Notes: generated from the sequence alone by a model not told the origin. Counted from the first letter of the stretch, positions 16,078 to 26,538 are shown. The stretch is 64,000 nucleotides of DNA from Halobacteriovoraceae bacterium (GCA_002713145.1 PAVS01000013.1:62001-126000), one strand, 5' to 3'. Translations and numbers: made by a program.

Positions 16078-17682
16078 ATGTCAGACCAATTGCCTGATAC
16101 TCACGATTATAAAGTTTGGGAAGAAGCGGCTCTAAAATCTCTTAAAATGGAGTCCACAGAAGAGCTGGAAGAATTTTTAAAATCTATGTCTATCGAAGAT
16201 ATAGAACTTAATGCGCTTGTCACAAGATCAATTAAAGATTTTAATCTCAAAACATTTCCTAATGAGAGAATCTTAGCCCGTTATATCCACTCAGGTCTAG
16301 GCAGTCATGAACATCATGAAGATGGACTTGATTATGTCGTCACCAATAACCCAACAACGATCACCAAAGATCAAAAACTGATTCAGGTTATTCAAGATAA
16401 AAATGCCATCCTGTATGGTGATGAAATTCTTGTTGATATATTTGCTTTGCTCGAGTCTTTTAACTACGACAGTGATGATATTCAAAATTATTTAGAGAAA
16501 ATGGTTTCAAAAGATCATGTCCATTTACTCATCAATGGCTCTGAGTTACATAATTCAGGAGCAACAATTGTCCAAGAGTTAGCTGCAAGTCTCCACCTTA
16601 TGCTACGCTTTATGGAGCCCTTTATTAAGGCCCATCGAAAAATATGTTTTATGACATCTGTTGATTCATCTTATTTTCTACAAGTGGCAAAATTGCGAGG
16701 GATTCGATTCTTGCTCGAGAAATTATTTGATGAACTTGAAATAAAACATGATCGTTTTCTTATCATTGCACGCAGTTCATTGCGTGAAATAACTTTATAT
16801 GACTCATGGTCTAATATGATTCGTATTTCTGGCCAAGTTTCAAGTGCCTTGATCGGAGGGGCAGATGTCATTGTTCCTACTTGTTATGATGTCCTTAACC
16901 AAATTTACGCCTTAAAAGAAAGTTCTGCTCAAGCTCTAAGACATTCTCGTAATACTTTTCATGTTTTGGTTCAAGAATCTGGTCTGACTCGAGTCAAAGA
17001 TAGCGCCAAAGGTTCATTTGTCATAGCTGATCTGACTGATAAAATTACTCAGCAAACTCTGGAAGAATTAAAAGCCCATGCCCAACAAAAAAGTTTACTC
17101 TATGTGTTCGAAAAACTCAGCGACCAAGTTGCAGAAAAAAATAAACTGAGAGAAGAGCAATTATCTTTTAGAAAGAAAACAGTTTGCGGCATCAATAATT
17201 ACGCTCAAAATGCAGAAAGAGTGTCTCCTAAATTCACTTCAAAAATGCTACAAAAGCGCAGAGGAGCGAATTCACTATTTCCCTTTAGAAGAGACAGTGA
17301 AGATTTTGAATTGCTTCGCCTGAAGTTAGAAGAGAACCATCTCGCTGGAAAAAAAGTTTTACTTCTCCATTACGGGGATTTGAAAAAAATCAATGCTCGA
17401 ATCACTTTTTGCCAAAACTATTTTGAGTCACTTGGACTAGAAATTGAAGTTCTGCCCTTGAATGAAAACCTCTCTTGGGATCAAAACGATTACTTAGGGG
17501 TGATCTTTTGTGCTCAAGATAGTGAGTTTGATAAAGTTTTTGATTTGTATGATGAGCAAATAAATATTCCATGTTTTATCGCGGGAAAAAACTTTGTCAA
17601 AGACAAGATGACCAATATTTATCAAGGACAAAATGTTTTCAAGCTTTTGAATGACTTTAGTCAAGGGATTGGTGTGAAATGA
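16078..17682 (+). CDS. mutA: Methylmalonyl-CoA mutase, small (beta) subunit
   Basis: 534 residues. The non-catalytic partner of MutB. The mutase barrel is recognisable but divergent: [32 protein letters not shown] matches the D..NL.R.T....A..GGAD segment of the family, and a degenerate cobalamin-type C-terminal domain follows (about residues 395-530) without the DxHxxG motif. The small subunit does not bind B12 in known enzymes, so the missing motif is expected. The 3' end overlaps mutB by 4 nt. Ribosome binding site AAGGGA precedes the ATG. Confidence 0.85.
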   Translation: MSDQLPDTHDYKVWEEAALKSLKMESTEELEEFLKSMSIEDIELNALVTRSIKDFNLKTFPNERILARYIHSGLGSHEHHEDGLDYVVTNNPTTITKDQKLIQVIQDKNAILYGDEILVDIFALLESFNYDSDDIQNYLEKMVSKDHVHLLINGSELHNSGATIVQELAASLHLMLRFMEPFIKAHRKICFMTSVDSSYFLQVAKLRGIRFLLEKLFDELEIKHDRFLIIARSSLREITLYDSWSNMIRISGQVSSALIGGADVIVPTCYDVLNQIYALKESSAQALRHSRNTFHVLVQESGLTRVKDSAKGSFVIADLTDKITQQTLEELKAHAQQKSLLYVFEKLSDQVAEKNKLREEQLSFRKKTVCGINNYAQNAERVSPKFTSKMLQKRRGANSLFPFRRDSEDFELLRLKLEENHLAGKKVLLLHYGDLKKINARITFCQNYFESLGLEIEVLPLNENLSWDQNDYLGVIFCAQDSEFDKVFDLYDEQINIPCFIAGKNFVKDKMTNIYQGQNVFKLLNDFSQGIGVK

Positions 17683-19820
17683 AAAACTATAACGAAATAT
17701 TAGAAAGTTTTAGTCTCGATTATCAGAAACCAAAAACAAATGATATAAAGACAGTAGAGACCCCTGAAGGAATTAAAGTTAAGTCACAATACAGCTTAGA
17801 AGACTGTCAGGGAATCGCACATCTCGGTAAGCTTGCAGGAGTGCCTCCTTTTCTAGGAGGGCCCTATCCAACCATGTACCGATCAAGACCTTGGACCATT
17901 AGACAATATGCTGGTTTTTCTACCGCCCATGAGTCAAATCAGTTCTATCGAGAAAATTTAAGTAAAGGTCAAAAAGGTCTCTCGGTGGCTTTTGATTTAG
18001 CGACCCATCGTGGTTATGACTCCGACCATCCTCGAGTTGAAGGAGACGTGGGAATGGCAGGGGTGGCCATTGATTCCATTCTTGATATGAGAATTCTTTT
18101 TGATCAAATTCCTCTCGATGAAATTTCAGTTTCTATGACGATGAATGGTGCCGTTCTTCCCATACTCGCTCTTTATATTGTGGCTGCGGAAGAGCAAGGT
18201 GTTCCTCAGGACAAACTGAGTGGAACTATTCAAAATGATATTCTTAAAGAGTTTATGGTGCGAAATACCTATATTTATCCACCGGCTGCCAGTATGAAAA
18301 TTATCTCGGATATTTTTGCTTATACTTCAGAAAAAATGCCAAAGTTTAACTCTATCTCTATTTCAGGCTATCATATGCAAGAAGCTGGAGCGACCGCCGA
18401 TCTGGAGCTCGCTTATACTATCGCTGATGGAATTGAGTATATTAAAGCAGGTCTTGCTTCCGGGATTGATATTGATAAATTTGCTCCCAGGCTTTCCTTT
18501 TTTTGGGCGATCGGCATGGATTACTTTATGGAAGTAGCGAAGATGAGAGCAGCGAGAGTGCTCTGGTCTGAGTATGTGTCAGCTTTTCAACCCAAAAATC
18601 CAAAGTCCTTGAGCCTTCGCACCCATAGTCAAACCTCAGGTTGGTCGTTAACGGCCCAAGATGTTTATAATAATGTAACGAGAACTTGTATTGAGGCCAT
18701 GGCCGCCACCCATGGGCACACCCAATCTCTTCATACTAATTCTTTGGACGAAGCTCTTGCACTTCCCACAGCATTTAGTGCGAGGATTGCTCGTAATACT
18801 CAGCTCTATATTCAACACGAAACCGATACCACAAAATATATCGACCCTTGGGCCGGAAGCTATTATGTGGAGAAGCTCACTGATGAATTAATAAAAAAAG
18901 CAAAAGAACATATTGCTGAAATTAACGAATATGGAGGGATGGCCAAAGCGATAGAAGCTGGTATTCCTAAAATGAGAATAGAGCAGGCCAGCGCTAAGAC
19001 ACAAGCTAATATTGATAGTAAAAATAAAATCATTATTGGTGTGAATAAATATCCCTTACATGAGAAAGAAGATATTCCTGTTCTGAGTGTGGATAACAAA
19101 GCTGTTCGAGCTGGCCAAATTGAAAGACTTTCACAATTAAAGAAACTCCGAGATGAGCAAGAAGTAAAAAAAGCCCTGGATGCACTCAGTGAAGCGGCTA
19201 AGACCAATCAAGGAAATCTTCTTGATCTGTCTGTCCAAGCCGCTCGCGCCATGGCCACTGTGGGGGAGATCTCCAGTGCTCTGGAAGTTGTCTACGGCCG
19301 GCATCAAGCTGAAATTAAAACGATCAGTGGGGTGTATCAAAAAAGTTTAGGTGAAAGTGAGAAAATGAAAACAATAGAGAAAAAAATCAAACAATTTGAA
19401 ATCGTTTTAGGTCGAAGACCTAGAATTCTATTGGCCAAAATGGGTCAAGATGGACACGATAGAGGACAGAAAGTTATTGCCACTGCCTTTGCTGATATTG
19501 GTTTTGACGTTGATATAGGACCTCTCTTCCAAACCCCAGCTGAGAGTGCTAAGCAAGCGGTAGAAAATGATGCCCATATCATTGGGGTTTCCTCTTTAGC
19601 TGCGGGACATTTGACTCTCGTGCCTCAGCTTCAAGCTGAACTGGCTAAGTTTGAGCGCGAAGATATTATGATCGTGGTAGGAGGAGTTATTCCTCCTGAT
19701 GATTACCAAAAACTTAAAGATATGGGAGTGGCCGCAGTCTTCGGACCAGGAACCGTTATACCTGAAGCCGCAGAAAAACTTATTGACCAGCTTTTAAAAC
19801 AAAATGAAATCAACTCTTAG
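17679..19820 (+). CDS. mutB: Methylmalonyl-CoA mutase, large (alpha) subunit
   Basis: 713 residues, full length. Interconverts methylmalonyl-CoA and succinyl-CoA with adenosylcobalamin, feeding propionyl-CoA carbon from odd-chain fatty acids and branched amino acids into the TCA cycle. Barrel motifs include [38 protein letters not shown] and the catalytic region [11 protein letters not shown]. The B12-binding domain is intact: [14 protein letters not shown] (DxHxxG), SSLAAGHL and GGVIPPDDY. It overlaps meaB by 17 nt. No epimerase gene is seen in the window. Confidence 0.97.
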   Translation: MKNYNEILESFSLDYQKPKTNDIKTVETPEGIKVKSQYSLEDCQGIAHLGKLAGVPPFLGGPYPTMYRSRPWTIRQYAGFSTAHESNQFYRENLSKGQKGLSVAFDLATHRGYDSDHPRVEGDVGMAGVAIDSILDMRILFDQIPLDEISVSMTMNGAVLPILALYIVAAEEQGVPQDKLSGTIQNDILKEFMVRNTYIYPPAASMKIISDIFAYTSEKMPKFNSISISGYHMQEAGATADLELAYTIADGIEYIKAGLASGIDIDKFAPRLSFFWAIGMDYFMEVAKMRAARVLWSEYVSAFQPKNPKSLSLRTHSQTSGWSLTAQDVYNNVTRTCIEAMAATHGHTQSLHTNSLDEALALPTAFSARIARNTQLYIQHETDTTKYIDPWAGSYYVEKLTDELIKKAKEHIAEINEYGGMAKAIEAGIPKMRIEQASAKTQANIDSKNKIIIGVNKYPLHEKEDIPVLSVDNKAVRAGQIERLSQLKKLRDEQEVKKALDALSEAAKTNQGNLLDLSVQAARAMATVGEISSALEVVYGRHQAEIKTISGVYQKSLGESEKMKTIEKKIKQFEIVLGRRPRILLAKMGQDGHDRGQKVIATAFADIGFDVDIGPLFQTPAESAKQAVENDAHIIGVSSLAAGHLTLVPQLQAELAKFEREDIMIVVGGVIPPDDYQKLKDMGVAAVFGPGTVIPEAAEKLIDQLLKQNEINS

Positions 19821-20763
19821 TTTAGAACAATACGTTGATGGTATAAAAAAGCAGAACAGGGCCATTCTGGCCAAGGCCATAACCTTAATTGAATCTTCTC
19901 TTAAAGAGCATCAACTCCTGGCCAGAGAATTGATTCGAGAAATCCTTCCTTTGACTGGGAACGCCCAAAGAATTGGAATCTCAGGAACCCCTGGGGTGGG
20001 TAAGTCCACTTTTATCGAGCATTTTGGGATGAAGTCTATTGAACAGGGTCACACCCTTGCCGTGCTTGCTATTGACCCCACTTCTCAGCTCACCGGTGGA
20101 TCAATTTTGGGTGATAAAACAAGAATGCAAAAATTAAGTGCCCATGCTGATGCCTTTATTAGACCAAGCTCCAATGGAGACTCTCTCGGAGGAGTGGCGG
20201 CGAAAACGTTTGAGGTGATGTTGCTTTGTGATGCTTTTGGTTTTGATCGTATCTTTATAGAATCAGTAGGAGTGGGACAATCTGAAATAGCTCTCTCAAA
20301 TATATGTGACTTTTTTATTCTCCTTATGCAACCTGGCAGTGGGGATGAACTACAAGGAATTAAAAGAGGTATTTTAGAAGTCAGTGATTTAGTGATCGTT
20401 AACAAAGCTGATGGAGACAATTTACCCCAGGCCAAGATTGCTAAACATGACTATGAGAATGCTCTTAGTGTCCTTAAAGCAAAAAGTTCATGGCCTCCCA
20501 AAGTTTTACTTTGCTCTAGCCTTGAAAAAACCGGGTTTGAGGCTATCGAAGAAACGATCCAAGAGTATTACTCAAAATATTTTCAAATTGATTTTAGACA
20601 CAAAAAAATTAAAGTGTGGTTAAAAGAAATTATGATTCAACAGTTTAAAACAAAAATTCTTAAATCCAAAAAAATTGAAGATCAAATTGATAAGATTATT
20701 CTCTCAAGTGAGGATATGCTTACTGATATAGATCGTTTATATGAGAGGTTGGTTCATGATTGA
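19804..20763 (+). CDS. meaB: MeaB/ArgK-family GTPase, mutase chaperone
   Basis: 319 residues. A G3E-type GTPase that protects methylmalonyl-CoA mutase and gates delivery of its B12 cofactor. The P-loop is [33 protein letters not shown] and [11 protein letters not shown] are the family switch motifs, and the base-recognition motif is NKAD. It overlaps mutB by 17 nt, the order expected for translationally coupled partners, and is followed at once by nth. Confidence 0.95.
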   Translation: MKSTLSLEQYVDGIKKQNRAILAKAITLIESSLKEHQLLARELIREILPLTGNAQRIGISGTPGVGKSTFIEHFGMKSIEQGHTLAVLAIDPTSQLTGGSILGDKTRMQKLSAHADAFIRPSSNGDSLGGVAAKTFEVMLLCDAFGFDRIFIESVGVGQSEIALSNICDFFILLMQPGSGDELQGIKRGILEVSDLVIVNKADGDNLPQAKIAKHDYENALSVLKAKSSWPPKVLLCSSLEKTGFEAIEETIQEYYSKYFQIDFRHKKIKVWLKEIMIQQFKTKILKSKKIEDQIDKIILSSEDMLTDIDRLYERLVHD

Positions 20764-21418
20764 TTATACCACTTCAAAAAAAAGAAGAGCTGAATATGTG
20801 CTTCATAAACTAGAGGAGCTCTATCCGGAGACCCCCATTCCACTGGATCATAAAGATCCCTATACTCTGCTGATTGCCGTTCTTTTATCGGCCCAATGTA
20901 CCGATGAGAGAGTCAATCAAGTCACTCCGCATTTATTTAAAAAAGCAGACACTCCCCAAAAAATGGTGAAGTTAAGTGTGGAGGAGATTAAGGCCATTAT
21001 TCGTCCTTGTGGCCTTAGTCCCCGCAAGTCAAAGGCGATTTGGGAGCTCTCCGATATTCTTATCAAACAGCATGGAGGAGTTGTTCCCGCAAGTTTTGAA
21101 GATCTTGAAGCCTTGCCCGGCGTGGGACATAAAACAGCTTCCGTGGTGATGAGTCAGGCTTTTGATGTGCCAGCGTTTCCTGTTGATACTCATATTCATC
21201 GCTTGGCCCAGAATTGGAAGCTCACCAGTGGTAAAAACGTAGAGCAAACGGAAAAAGATCTCAAAAGACTTTTTCCCGAAGAGACTTGGAATAAGCTTCA
21301 TTTGCAAATTATTTTTTATGGCAGAGAGTACTGTACTGCCAGAGGTTGCAAGGGAATTGTCTGTCCTATCTGTACGACCCTTTATCCTAAAAGAAGAAAG
21401 CCCATTGAAAAAAAGTAG
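20756..21418 (+). CDS. nth: Endonuclease III (DNA glycosylase/AP lyase)
   Basis: 220 residues from the ATG at 20756, chosen over 20741 because GAGAGG sits 7 nt before it. Removes oxidised pyrimidines. The helix-hairpin-helix (EALPGVGHKTA) holds the catalytic Lys and VDTHIHRL the catalytic Asp. The C-terminal cysteines run C-x4-C-x4-C-x2-C (in YCTARGCKGIVCPICTT), not the classic C-x6-C-x2-C-x5-C of E. coli, so the iron-sulphur site is either rearranged or incomplete. The start overlaps the end of meaB by 8 nt. Confidence 0.93.
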   Translation: MIDYTTSKKRRAEYVLHKLEELYPETPIPLDHKDPYTLLIAVLLSAQCTDERVNQVTPHLFKKADTPQKMVKLSVEEIKAIIRPCGLSPRKSKAIWELSDILIKQHGGVVPASFEDLEALPGVGHKTASVVMSQAFDVPAFPVDTHIHRLAQNWKLTSGKNVEQTEKDLKRLFPEETWNKLHLQIIFYGREYCTARGCKGIVCPICTTLYPKRRKPIEKK

Positions 21419-21809
21419 TGAACTTCAAATTGTCTTTTTTGATGGGGTTTGCAATCTATGCAATGCCTCTGTTGATTTTATTATCAAACGCAATAAAAAG
21501 AAAAACCTGTATATCGCTCCACTCCAAGGGCAAACAGCTAAAGAGCTTTTAGATGTGAGATACAGAACCTTTTTTGGAAGCCTGATTTATTATGATCGTG
21601 GAAAGAGCTATATTGCATCTGAAGCGGCGCTAAGGATAGCGGGCCAACTCAAATTTCCATGGAGTCTTTTAAGATTTTTTCTTTTTGTTCCAAAGTTTAT
21701 CCGTGACCGAGTTTATTTTTTTATTGCAAAAAATAGATATCGTTTTTTTGGACAACAAGAAACCTGTAGACTCCCTCTCCCAGAAGAAAAAAAATACTTT
21801 TTAGAGTGA
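21405..21809 (+). CDS. DCC-family thiol-disulphide oxidoreductase-like protein
   Basis: About 134 residues. The family motif FFDGVCNLCN (D-x-x-C-x-x-C) opens the domain; the family is small, thioredoxin-fold-like and poorly characterised. I chose a TTG at 21405 as start: it lies just before the domain and overlaps nth by 14 nt, with AAGAAG upstream. The first in-frame ATG, at 21318, would overlap nth by 101 nt with out-of-frame nth sequence as its N-terminus, which is unlikely. The stop abuts the stop of the next, convergent gene with no gap. Confidence 0.8.
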   Translation: MKKSSELQIVFFDGVCNLCNASVDFIIKRNKKKNLYIAPLQGQTAKELLDVRYRTFFGSLIYYDRGKSYIASEAALRIAGQLKFPWSLLRFFLFVPKFIRDRVYFFIAKNRYRFFGQQETCRLPLPEEKKYFLE

Positions 21810-23429
21810 TTACTTTTGTCTCATTTGCCAAAGAAGTTGAGAGAGATATGGTCTTCGTTTTTCTTTGGTGGCCACCATCAACAATTTTGTAATCTTGAGA
21901 TTATCAGCATCAGTGTAGAGTAGAATCAGCAACTCTTGTAAGTAATTCGTCCCTAAGGTGATATAGTTATCCGTTCCAATTCCGAGAGAGACGCCTTTTT
22001 TCTCCCACCATGAAAAAGGATGATCTTTGTAGTCTTTAAAAGAGCCAGTCAGCCTTTTATTAGATGAAGGCAGGGCAATGAGAGACACACCTTTAGTGAG
22101 CATTCTATTGAGAACATCGTGTTGGTAATGCTCCACTTCTCTTGCGGTATGGAATTTTGTTTTCACAAAAATTGTTTTTTCTTTGGTTGTCAGAGGATCT
22201 CCTCGGTAGAGTTTCTCACGAACCATGATATGCTCTCGCCAATCCATTTCTTCTAACTCGTACCATTCACTTGAGCGCTCAATAATGGGAGTCTGTGCTT
22301 CGTTAAGCTCCAAGCATCTCTGAAAGAGTGAGTGATAATAAAAGTTAGGGTTTATCCCTAAACTAAGACCATGTTCAAGAGTGTCGATATGCCAAATATT
22401 CATCGCATTATCCACCGCTTGAACTCCTTTTTTAAGAGAGTACCAAGTTTCACCATGGTGAGAGCGAATAGAGAACCCCTTATAGTGGAGTTTTCTAAAA
22501 CCCATACGCATATCTTGGAAGTGACCTTTACGATAGAGGTCACGCTCATTTCCAACTGTATCAACGTCAGTTAAGTAAGGACCCAACTCCGGGTTGGTGT
22601 CTAAGATGGTAAGTATTTGTTCTATCTGATGGTCAAAATGATCTTTTTTAGAGCTAAAATTTTTACCATCAAAAAAGTCTGCTTCTTTTCTAAAACAAGG
22701 GGAGAGACAAAAATTAAAAGCTGGAACTTTGTTTTTAAATTCCATAAAGCCATCATATAAACCCATCACGACATCTTCTTCCGAGAGTCTTTCAATACCA
22801 GGAATCGTTTCAGATTCTGAGTTTGTGGCCCGTGAGAAAGTGAATTTCAATCTTACAAAACCCACGTTATATGAATGATAAAGCTCACTCGCCATATGAA
22901 AGGCAGCTGCTTTGTGAGCTTCTCTGTCCGTGAGTATAAGTTTTGGCAGCAAGAGAATTTCAAGGTAGCGATCAAATTTTTCATCTTCTTTTAAAACGAG
23001 AAGGTCTTCAACATCTTCTACGTCATTGATCTGAACATTTTCCCCATAGGTCTCTCTAATTTTTCTCCAATAGATTTCACCATTGGGTCCGTTCAGGAGT
23101 TCTTTTAATCTGGGGTAAACGAAGTCAGCGGTCAGAGAGCCTGTAAGGTGAATATGTTCTTCACAATAGGGAAGGGGGAATTTTTTAAAAAAGTTTTTAA
23201 AAGCATCTGAGACCGGATGTTGCAATAGGGTGTGAATATCAACTTCGCTTTCATGATACCCTGCAATAAGTCTTTTGAACTCTTGAAATGTCTTTGACAC
23301 CAACGGATTATCTTTGGCAAATTCTGCAGTGCAAGCTAATTGCAAAGTTTCCTTTAAAGTGATCCCATTGGTCTCAGAGATGATTTCTGTTAAATGCTTA
23401 GTTAATTGTTTTATTATTTTACTGTTCAT
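21810..23429 (-). CDS. Adenosine/AMP-deaminase-like metal-dependent hydrolase
   Basis: 539 residues from the ATG at 23429 (a GTG lies 9 nt upstream). The metallo-dependent hydrolase signature is visible in order: EEHIHLTGSL (HxH metal site), SIRSHHGET (His and catalytic Glu), DTLEHGLSL, ALPSSNKRLTGS (like CPxSN) and LGIGTDNY (the Asp). That is the adenosine deaminase arrangement, but the protein is about 200 residues longer than a usual adenosine deaminase, with a longer N-terminus and inserts before the HHGET. The substrate is uncertain; deamination of a purine nucleoside or nucleotide is the best guess. Confidence 0.75.
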   Translation of the reverse strand: MNSKIIKQLTKHLTEIISETNGITLKETLQLACTAEFAKDNPLVSKTFQEFKRLIAGYHESEVDIHTLLQHPVSDAFKNFFKKFPLPYCEEHIHLTGSLTADFVYPRLKELLNGPNGEIYWRKIRETYGENVQINDVEDVEDLLVLKEDEKFDRYLEILLLPKLILTDREAHKAAAFHMASELYHSYNVGFVRLKFTFSRATNSESETIPGIERLSEEDVVMGLYDGFMEFKNKVPAFNFCLSPCFRKEADFFDGKNFSSKKDHFDHQIEQILTILDTNPELGPYLTDVDTVGNERDLYRKGHFQDMRMGFRKLHYKGFSIRSHHGETWYSLKKGVQAVDNAMNIWHIDTLEHGLSLGINPNFYYHSLFQRCLELNEAQTPIIERSSEWYELEEMDWREHIMVREKLYRGDPLTTKEKTIFVKTKFHTAREVEHYQHDVLNRMLTKGVSLIALPSSNKRLTGSFKDYKDHPFSWWEKKGVSLGIGTDNYITLGTNYLQELLILLYTDADNLKITKLLMVATKEKRRPYLSQLLWQMRQK

Positions 23430-23555
23430 TGATTTCACACTTCTTTTAATTTCTTACACTGCTTTGCAAAGCCGAAAATATTTAGAATAATTTAGTCCTA
23501 CCAAAAACTTTATGGATGAAGCGTCTGACCATGGAAGGTCTCTTTTTTTCTCCCA

Positions 23556-24176
23556 CTAAGATTCGGAAATTAACTCATTATAGTAATCCCTATTAAAATT
23601 GTCACGGCCTTGTAAGTAGTTTTCTAGATCTTCAAGACTATCATTACCCCAGAAATACTCTTCTCCCACTAAAAATGTGGGGACCCCAAAGATATTATGT
23701 TCTTGGGCCAACTTGATATTTTGCTTCAACTCTTGTTTGGCCTCTCTCGCAAAAGCCTTTTCAAAGATTTCTGGGGGAAGTTGAGCTTCTGAGAGTACCT
23801 GTTTTATTTTCTCAGGGTCATCAAGTACCATAGATTCTTGCCATATTTTTTTAAACAGTAGATCGATGACTTGTTTTTGGTGCACACCTGCAGCACTTAG
23901 TGTAGCACAACGGTCAATGGCCAGGGGGTTAAAGGGAAAAACACGGGGGGGTTTGAAATCGATTTGGTTTTTAAAAGCATAGCGAAATGCTTTTTTTAGC
24001 TCATAGTTTCGTTTTACTTTTATTTCACCTGGGCCTTTAAAGTCAAAATAAGAAAAAAGTGATCCCATCAAGACGGGCTTGTAATCGAGCTCGACATCTT
24101 TTAGACGAGAGTGATTTATCCATGCAAAAAAGGAAAACGGGGAGAGAAGGTCAAAAAAATAAGTAAGTTTTTTCAT
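23556..24176 (-). CDS. 2-hydroxychromene-2-carboxylate isomerase-like (DsbA/GST-kappa fold)
   Basis: 206 residues. The family start YFFDLLSPFSFFAW carries the catalytic serine position in place of the DsbA CxxC, and the C-terminal NIFGVPTFLVGEEYFWGND holds the cis-proline loop and the usual WGxD. Members isomerise chromene carboxylates in naphthalene breakdown or act as glutathione-dependent kappa transferases; most genomic copies have unknown substrates. Nothing nearby suggests aromatic degradation. Confidence 0.85.
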   Translation of the reverse strand: MKKLTYFFDLLSPFSFFAWINHSRLKDVELDYKPVLMGSLFSYFDFKGPGEIKVKRNYELKKAFRYAFKNQIDFKPPRVFPFNPLAIDRCATLSAAGVHQKQVIDLLFKKIWQESMVLDDPEKIKQVLSEAQLPPEIFEKAFAREAKQELKQNIKLAQEHNIFGVPTFLVGEEYFWGNDSLEDLENYLQGRDNFNRDYYNELISES

Positions 24177-24398
24177 AGGTAATTCTTTAAAATATTTAAG
24201 TTTTTACCATAAATATCATAAAGCAATTGTGTTGGTAGGCAAATTTTGCTAATATAATGCTACGCACAACCGAATTGTTAATCATAACATTTATTAAAAT
24301 TTACTTCTTCGCTAGTGGCTGAACGTACGTGGAAAAGATCAAGTGGTAAGCTAGCAAGAACTATCCAAAAAAGCATTCGCTTTGTTTTAAGGATCATT

Positions 24399-25178
24399 AT
24401 GTACATTATTTCAAAACTGCCTAAGGCGCTGGTTCTTGGTGTCTTAACTCTGGCCCTAGTCTCATGTGGGGGCTCACAACCAATGGTCGACAATGTTTCG
24501 ATCAGCACTGACCAAATTGATGGGGATATTTATGTCGGCTTAGATGCTGATTTAAGCATCGGGAACCTCTCTCTTCCCAATGCAAGCTTTCCTATTATTT
24601 TGCCTAAGTCGGGAAAAGAAATTGGTCAACTCTCATTAATGACAACTCTTGAGGGGAAAAATCAATTGAGTGTTGATGTGAACGTTTCGGAAACGGCTAA
24701 CTTAGATCTAAGCTCAGTCGCACTTCCTAATGGATCAAAAGTTCCTCTTATTGGTGATAGACCTGTCATCGCAGTCCCCATAGGAAAGGGAGCTCAAGTA
24801 TATATTTCTCTTACCCAAGATAGCGCGGCGATTGGACTTTCCGTACCTATAAGTTCATTCGATGCCCTAGGTGCAAAAGTAGGAAAAACCTCACTTATGC
24901 CAGTCTTTAATACCAATGGGATTGTAGGTGCAGCAGGTATTTTTACATCTAGTAGTCCTGGACAAAATGGTTTTGCACTCGTGGCAGATGTCTCAGGAGC
25001 ACTTGGAAATCTTGTTAAATCTAATGTCTTAGAAGATCATTCCAGTCGTATGGTTGAAAAACAAATGGCAAGCGATGAACTTGATTTTAACTTAGAAGCT
25101 CCAACAAGATCACAGAAGAAAGTTATTGATCGTGAGCTTTATAGAATGCATAGAAGAGATCAACAACTTGAACTTTAA
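24399..25178 (+). CDS. Hypothetical lipoprotein
   Basis: 259 residues from the ATG at 24399, which has TAAGGATC upstream; the in-frame ATG at 24315 would add a basic stretch that spoils the signal. The signal ends in LTLALVSCGGS, with the lipidated Cys at residue 23. The mature part is low in aromatic residues and rich in Ser, Leu, Gly and Val (for example VGLDADLSIGNLSLPNASF), like a repetitive beta structure, with a charged tail (RELYRMHRRDQQLEL). I do not recognise the family. A TATAAT box lies at 24253-24258, 140 nt upstream. A perfect terminator follows. Confidence 0.75.
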   Translation: MYIISKLPKALVLGVLTLALVSCGGSQPMVDNVSISTDQIDGDIYVGLDADLSIGNLSLPNASFPIILPKSGKEIGQLSLMTTLEGKNQLSVDVNVSETANLDLSSVALPNGSKVPLIGDRPVIAVPIGKGAQVYISLTQDSAAIGLSVPISSFDALGAKVGKTSLMPVFNTNGIVGAAGIFTSSSPGQNGFALVADVSGALGNLVKSNVLEDHSSRMVEKQMASDELDFNLEAPTRSQKKVIDRELYRMHRRDQQLEL

Positions 25179-25206
25179 TAAGAAATAAATTTCTTAAAAA
25201 AACAAA

Positions 25207-25231
25207 GGGCCAAATTCTTGGCCCTTTTTTT
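25207..25231 (+). terminator. Rho-independent terminator after the lipoprotein gene
   Basis: Perfect 7-bp stem GGGCCAA / TTGGCCC with a 4-nt loop (25207-25224), then seven T. It also lies at the end of the convergent gene at 25230. Confidence 0.92.
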
Positions 25232-25613
25232 ATACTTTACACTCTCTTAGTTTCCCTCTCACGAGTCTCCAAAATTCTAGTTCATCAGTAAGTTGTAATT
25301 CATAAGGTGAACCCACATACCTTGAGATATAGCGATTAAGCATATTTATGGTTTCCGCCACCATCGCTTCCATGGGTTTAACTTTCATATAGATTTTTTC
25401 TTGGGCTTCTAGGTCAAGAGCATTAAATTCTGCGGCAGTCATACGGAAACTTTCGAAGCGCTCGCTTGAAAATGAGTTTTCCTCAATTTCTTCCCCCACA
25501 CTTTTATGGGCCACGACGACCAGCTTTCTACAACTAAGCTCAGCTGTAAATCCACTGAATGATATGAGTAATAATAAAAGTACTGACGCGTTGCGTCTGG
25601 CGGTGTTCTTCAT
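25230..25613 (-). CDS. Hypothetical exported protein
   Basis: 127 residues with a signal peptide (SVLLLLLISFSGFTAE). Mature part about 100 residues, mostly charged and helical, with two cysteines (LSCRKL and LRECKV) that could pair. A good AAGGGAG ribosome binding site precedes the ATG. I recognise no family; it stands alone and convergent with the lipoprotein gene. Confidence 0.65.
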   Translation of the reverse strand: MKNTARRNASVLLLLLISFSGFTAELSCRKLVVVAHKSVGEEIEENSFSSERFESFRMTAAEFNALDLEAQEKIYMKVKPMEAMVAETINMLNRYISRYVGSPYELQLTDELEFWRLVRGKLRECKV

Positions 25614-25721
25614 GCTCTCCCTTCTCGTTGAATTTCAACTGTTATAGAAGGGAGGAGACGGATTTATAAGATGTGATGTAAATATTTCAGGACGATGAGA
25701 GGAAATGTAAGAAAACTAAAA

Positions 25722-25955
25722 TTAGATTTTTTGTCTTACTCTTCTGGTTTTACTCATTGTTTTTCTACGTCTTTTCTCGGCTGCTTCACGCTTCTCTTTC
25801 GCTCTAATAGAAGGCTTATCATAAGCTTCTCTCGCACGATAGTTTTTCACAATCCCGTAAGCATCACACATTCTTTTGAATTTTCTCAGTGCTTTCTCAA
25901 CAGGGAAGCCTTCACCAATATTAATTTTAAAATTTTCGCCTTTTTTCTCAGACAC
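25722..25955 (-). CDS. rpsU: 30S ribosomal protein S21
   Basis: 77 residues. The S21 core is clear: GEGFPVEKALRKFKRMCDA, then AREAYDKPSIRAKEKR and a basic tail (KRRRKTMSKTRRVRQKI). I place the start at a GTG at 25955, 8 nt after AAGGAG. A longer ATG frame from 26069 would run into the YceI gene and has no support. The basic C-terminus is longer than needed for the core. S21 helps initiation by contacting mRNA near the platform. It lies 61 nt after the YceI gene stop. Confidence 0.93.
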   Translation of the reverse strand: MSEKKGENFKINIGEGFPVEKALRKFKRMCDAYGIVKNYRAREAYDKPSIRAKEKREAAEKRRRKTMSKTRRVRQKI

Positions 25956-26016
25956 GTATGAACTCCTTCGTTTTAACGTGGGCTTATTATAACAATTAAT
26001 TGTACGACGACAAGTT

Positions 26017-26508
26017 TCAATTTTTGATAGGAATGACTGCCGTAACTGCCACCACACCTTTAACTCCAACTCCTAAATATTTCAAGTCCTTAAGGGGGAA
26101 TTTTGTGACATCTAGCTTAAATTTGGCAGTAAAATCCTTAGAATTAGCTTTATAGACAAAATTAATTTTTTCTTTTTTACCTTTGATATGAATCACGCCG
26201 ATACCTTTACCGCCTTTGGCCTTAATATTCGTGACTTCGATTCTAGGGTATTTTTTTTCATTGAGTCGATTTTCTGCTTTCATATGCTCGTCTCTTAGAT
26301 CCATCCCGGTTTTTAAATCATCTACTTTGACGAAAATCTTGGAAGCGGTGTAAGCATCGCCACCCACTTTTTTTACTTTTCCTCTTATTTTATCTGCTTC
26401 AATTTGAAAAGAACCAGCAGGGCTCAATGGCACCAAAATATTAAGGTCACTGGCCAATGATAGAGTGGAGAACAGAGTGATAAAGCTTAAGAGCAAGAGG
26501 TGTTTCAT
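26017..26508 (-). CDS. YceI-family periplasmic protein
   Basis: 163 residues. Signal peptide MKHLLLLSFITLFSTLSLAS; then a single lipocalin-like YceI domain: GSFQIEADKIRGKVKKV, FVKVDDLKTGMDLRDEHMKAE and YPRIEVTNI match the family pattern of the Tg-rD-hl segment. YceI proteins bind isoprenoid or other lipid ligands in the periplasm. A good AAAGGA ribosome binding site precedes the ATG. The stop is upstream of rpsU. Confidence 0.85.
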   Translation of the reverse strand: MKHLLLLSFITLFSTLSLASDLNILVPLSPAGSFQIEADKIRGKVKKVGGDAYTASKIFVKVDDLKTGMDLRDEHMKAENRLNEKKYPRIEVTNIKAKGGKGIGVIHIKGKKEKINFVYKANSKDFTAKFKLDVTKFPLKDLKYLGVGVKGVVAVTAVIPIKN

Positions 26509-26538
26509 ACATTTTCCTTTTATATATTTATATAAGTT

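Noticed and set aside
21318-21404. ATG start of the DCC protein inside nth
   Set aside because: It would read 87 nt of nth in another frame and has no ribosome binding site; a TTG at 21405 fits the domain start.
23517-23545. Possible terminator GACC...GGTC with T run before the isomerase stop
   Set aside because: Only a 4-bp stem, too weak to call.
25956-26069. N-terminal extension of rpsU starting at 26069
   Set aside because: It overlaps the YceI gene, contains no S21 homology, and the GTG at 25955 has a proper AAGGAG.
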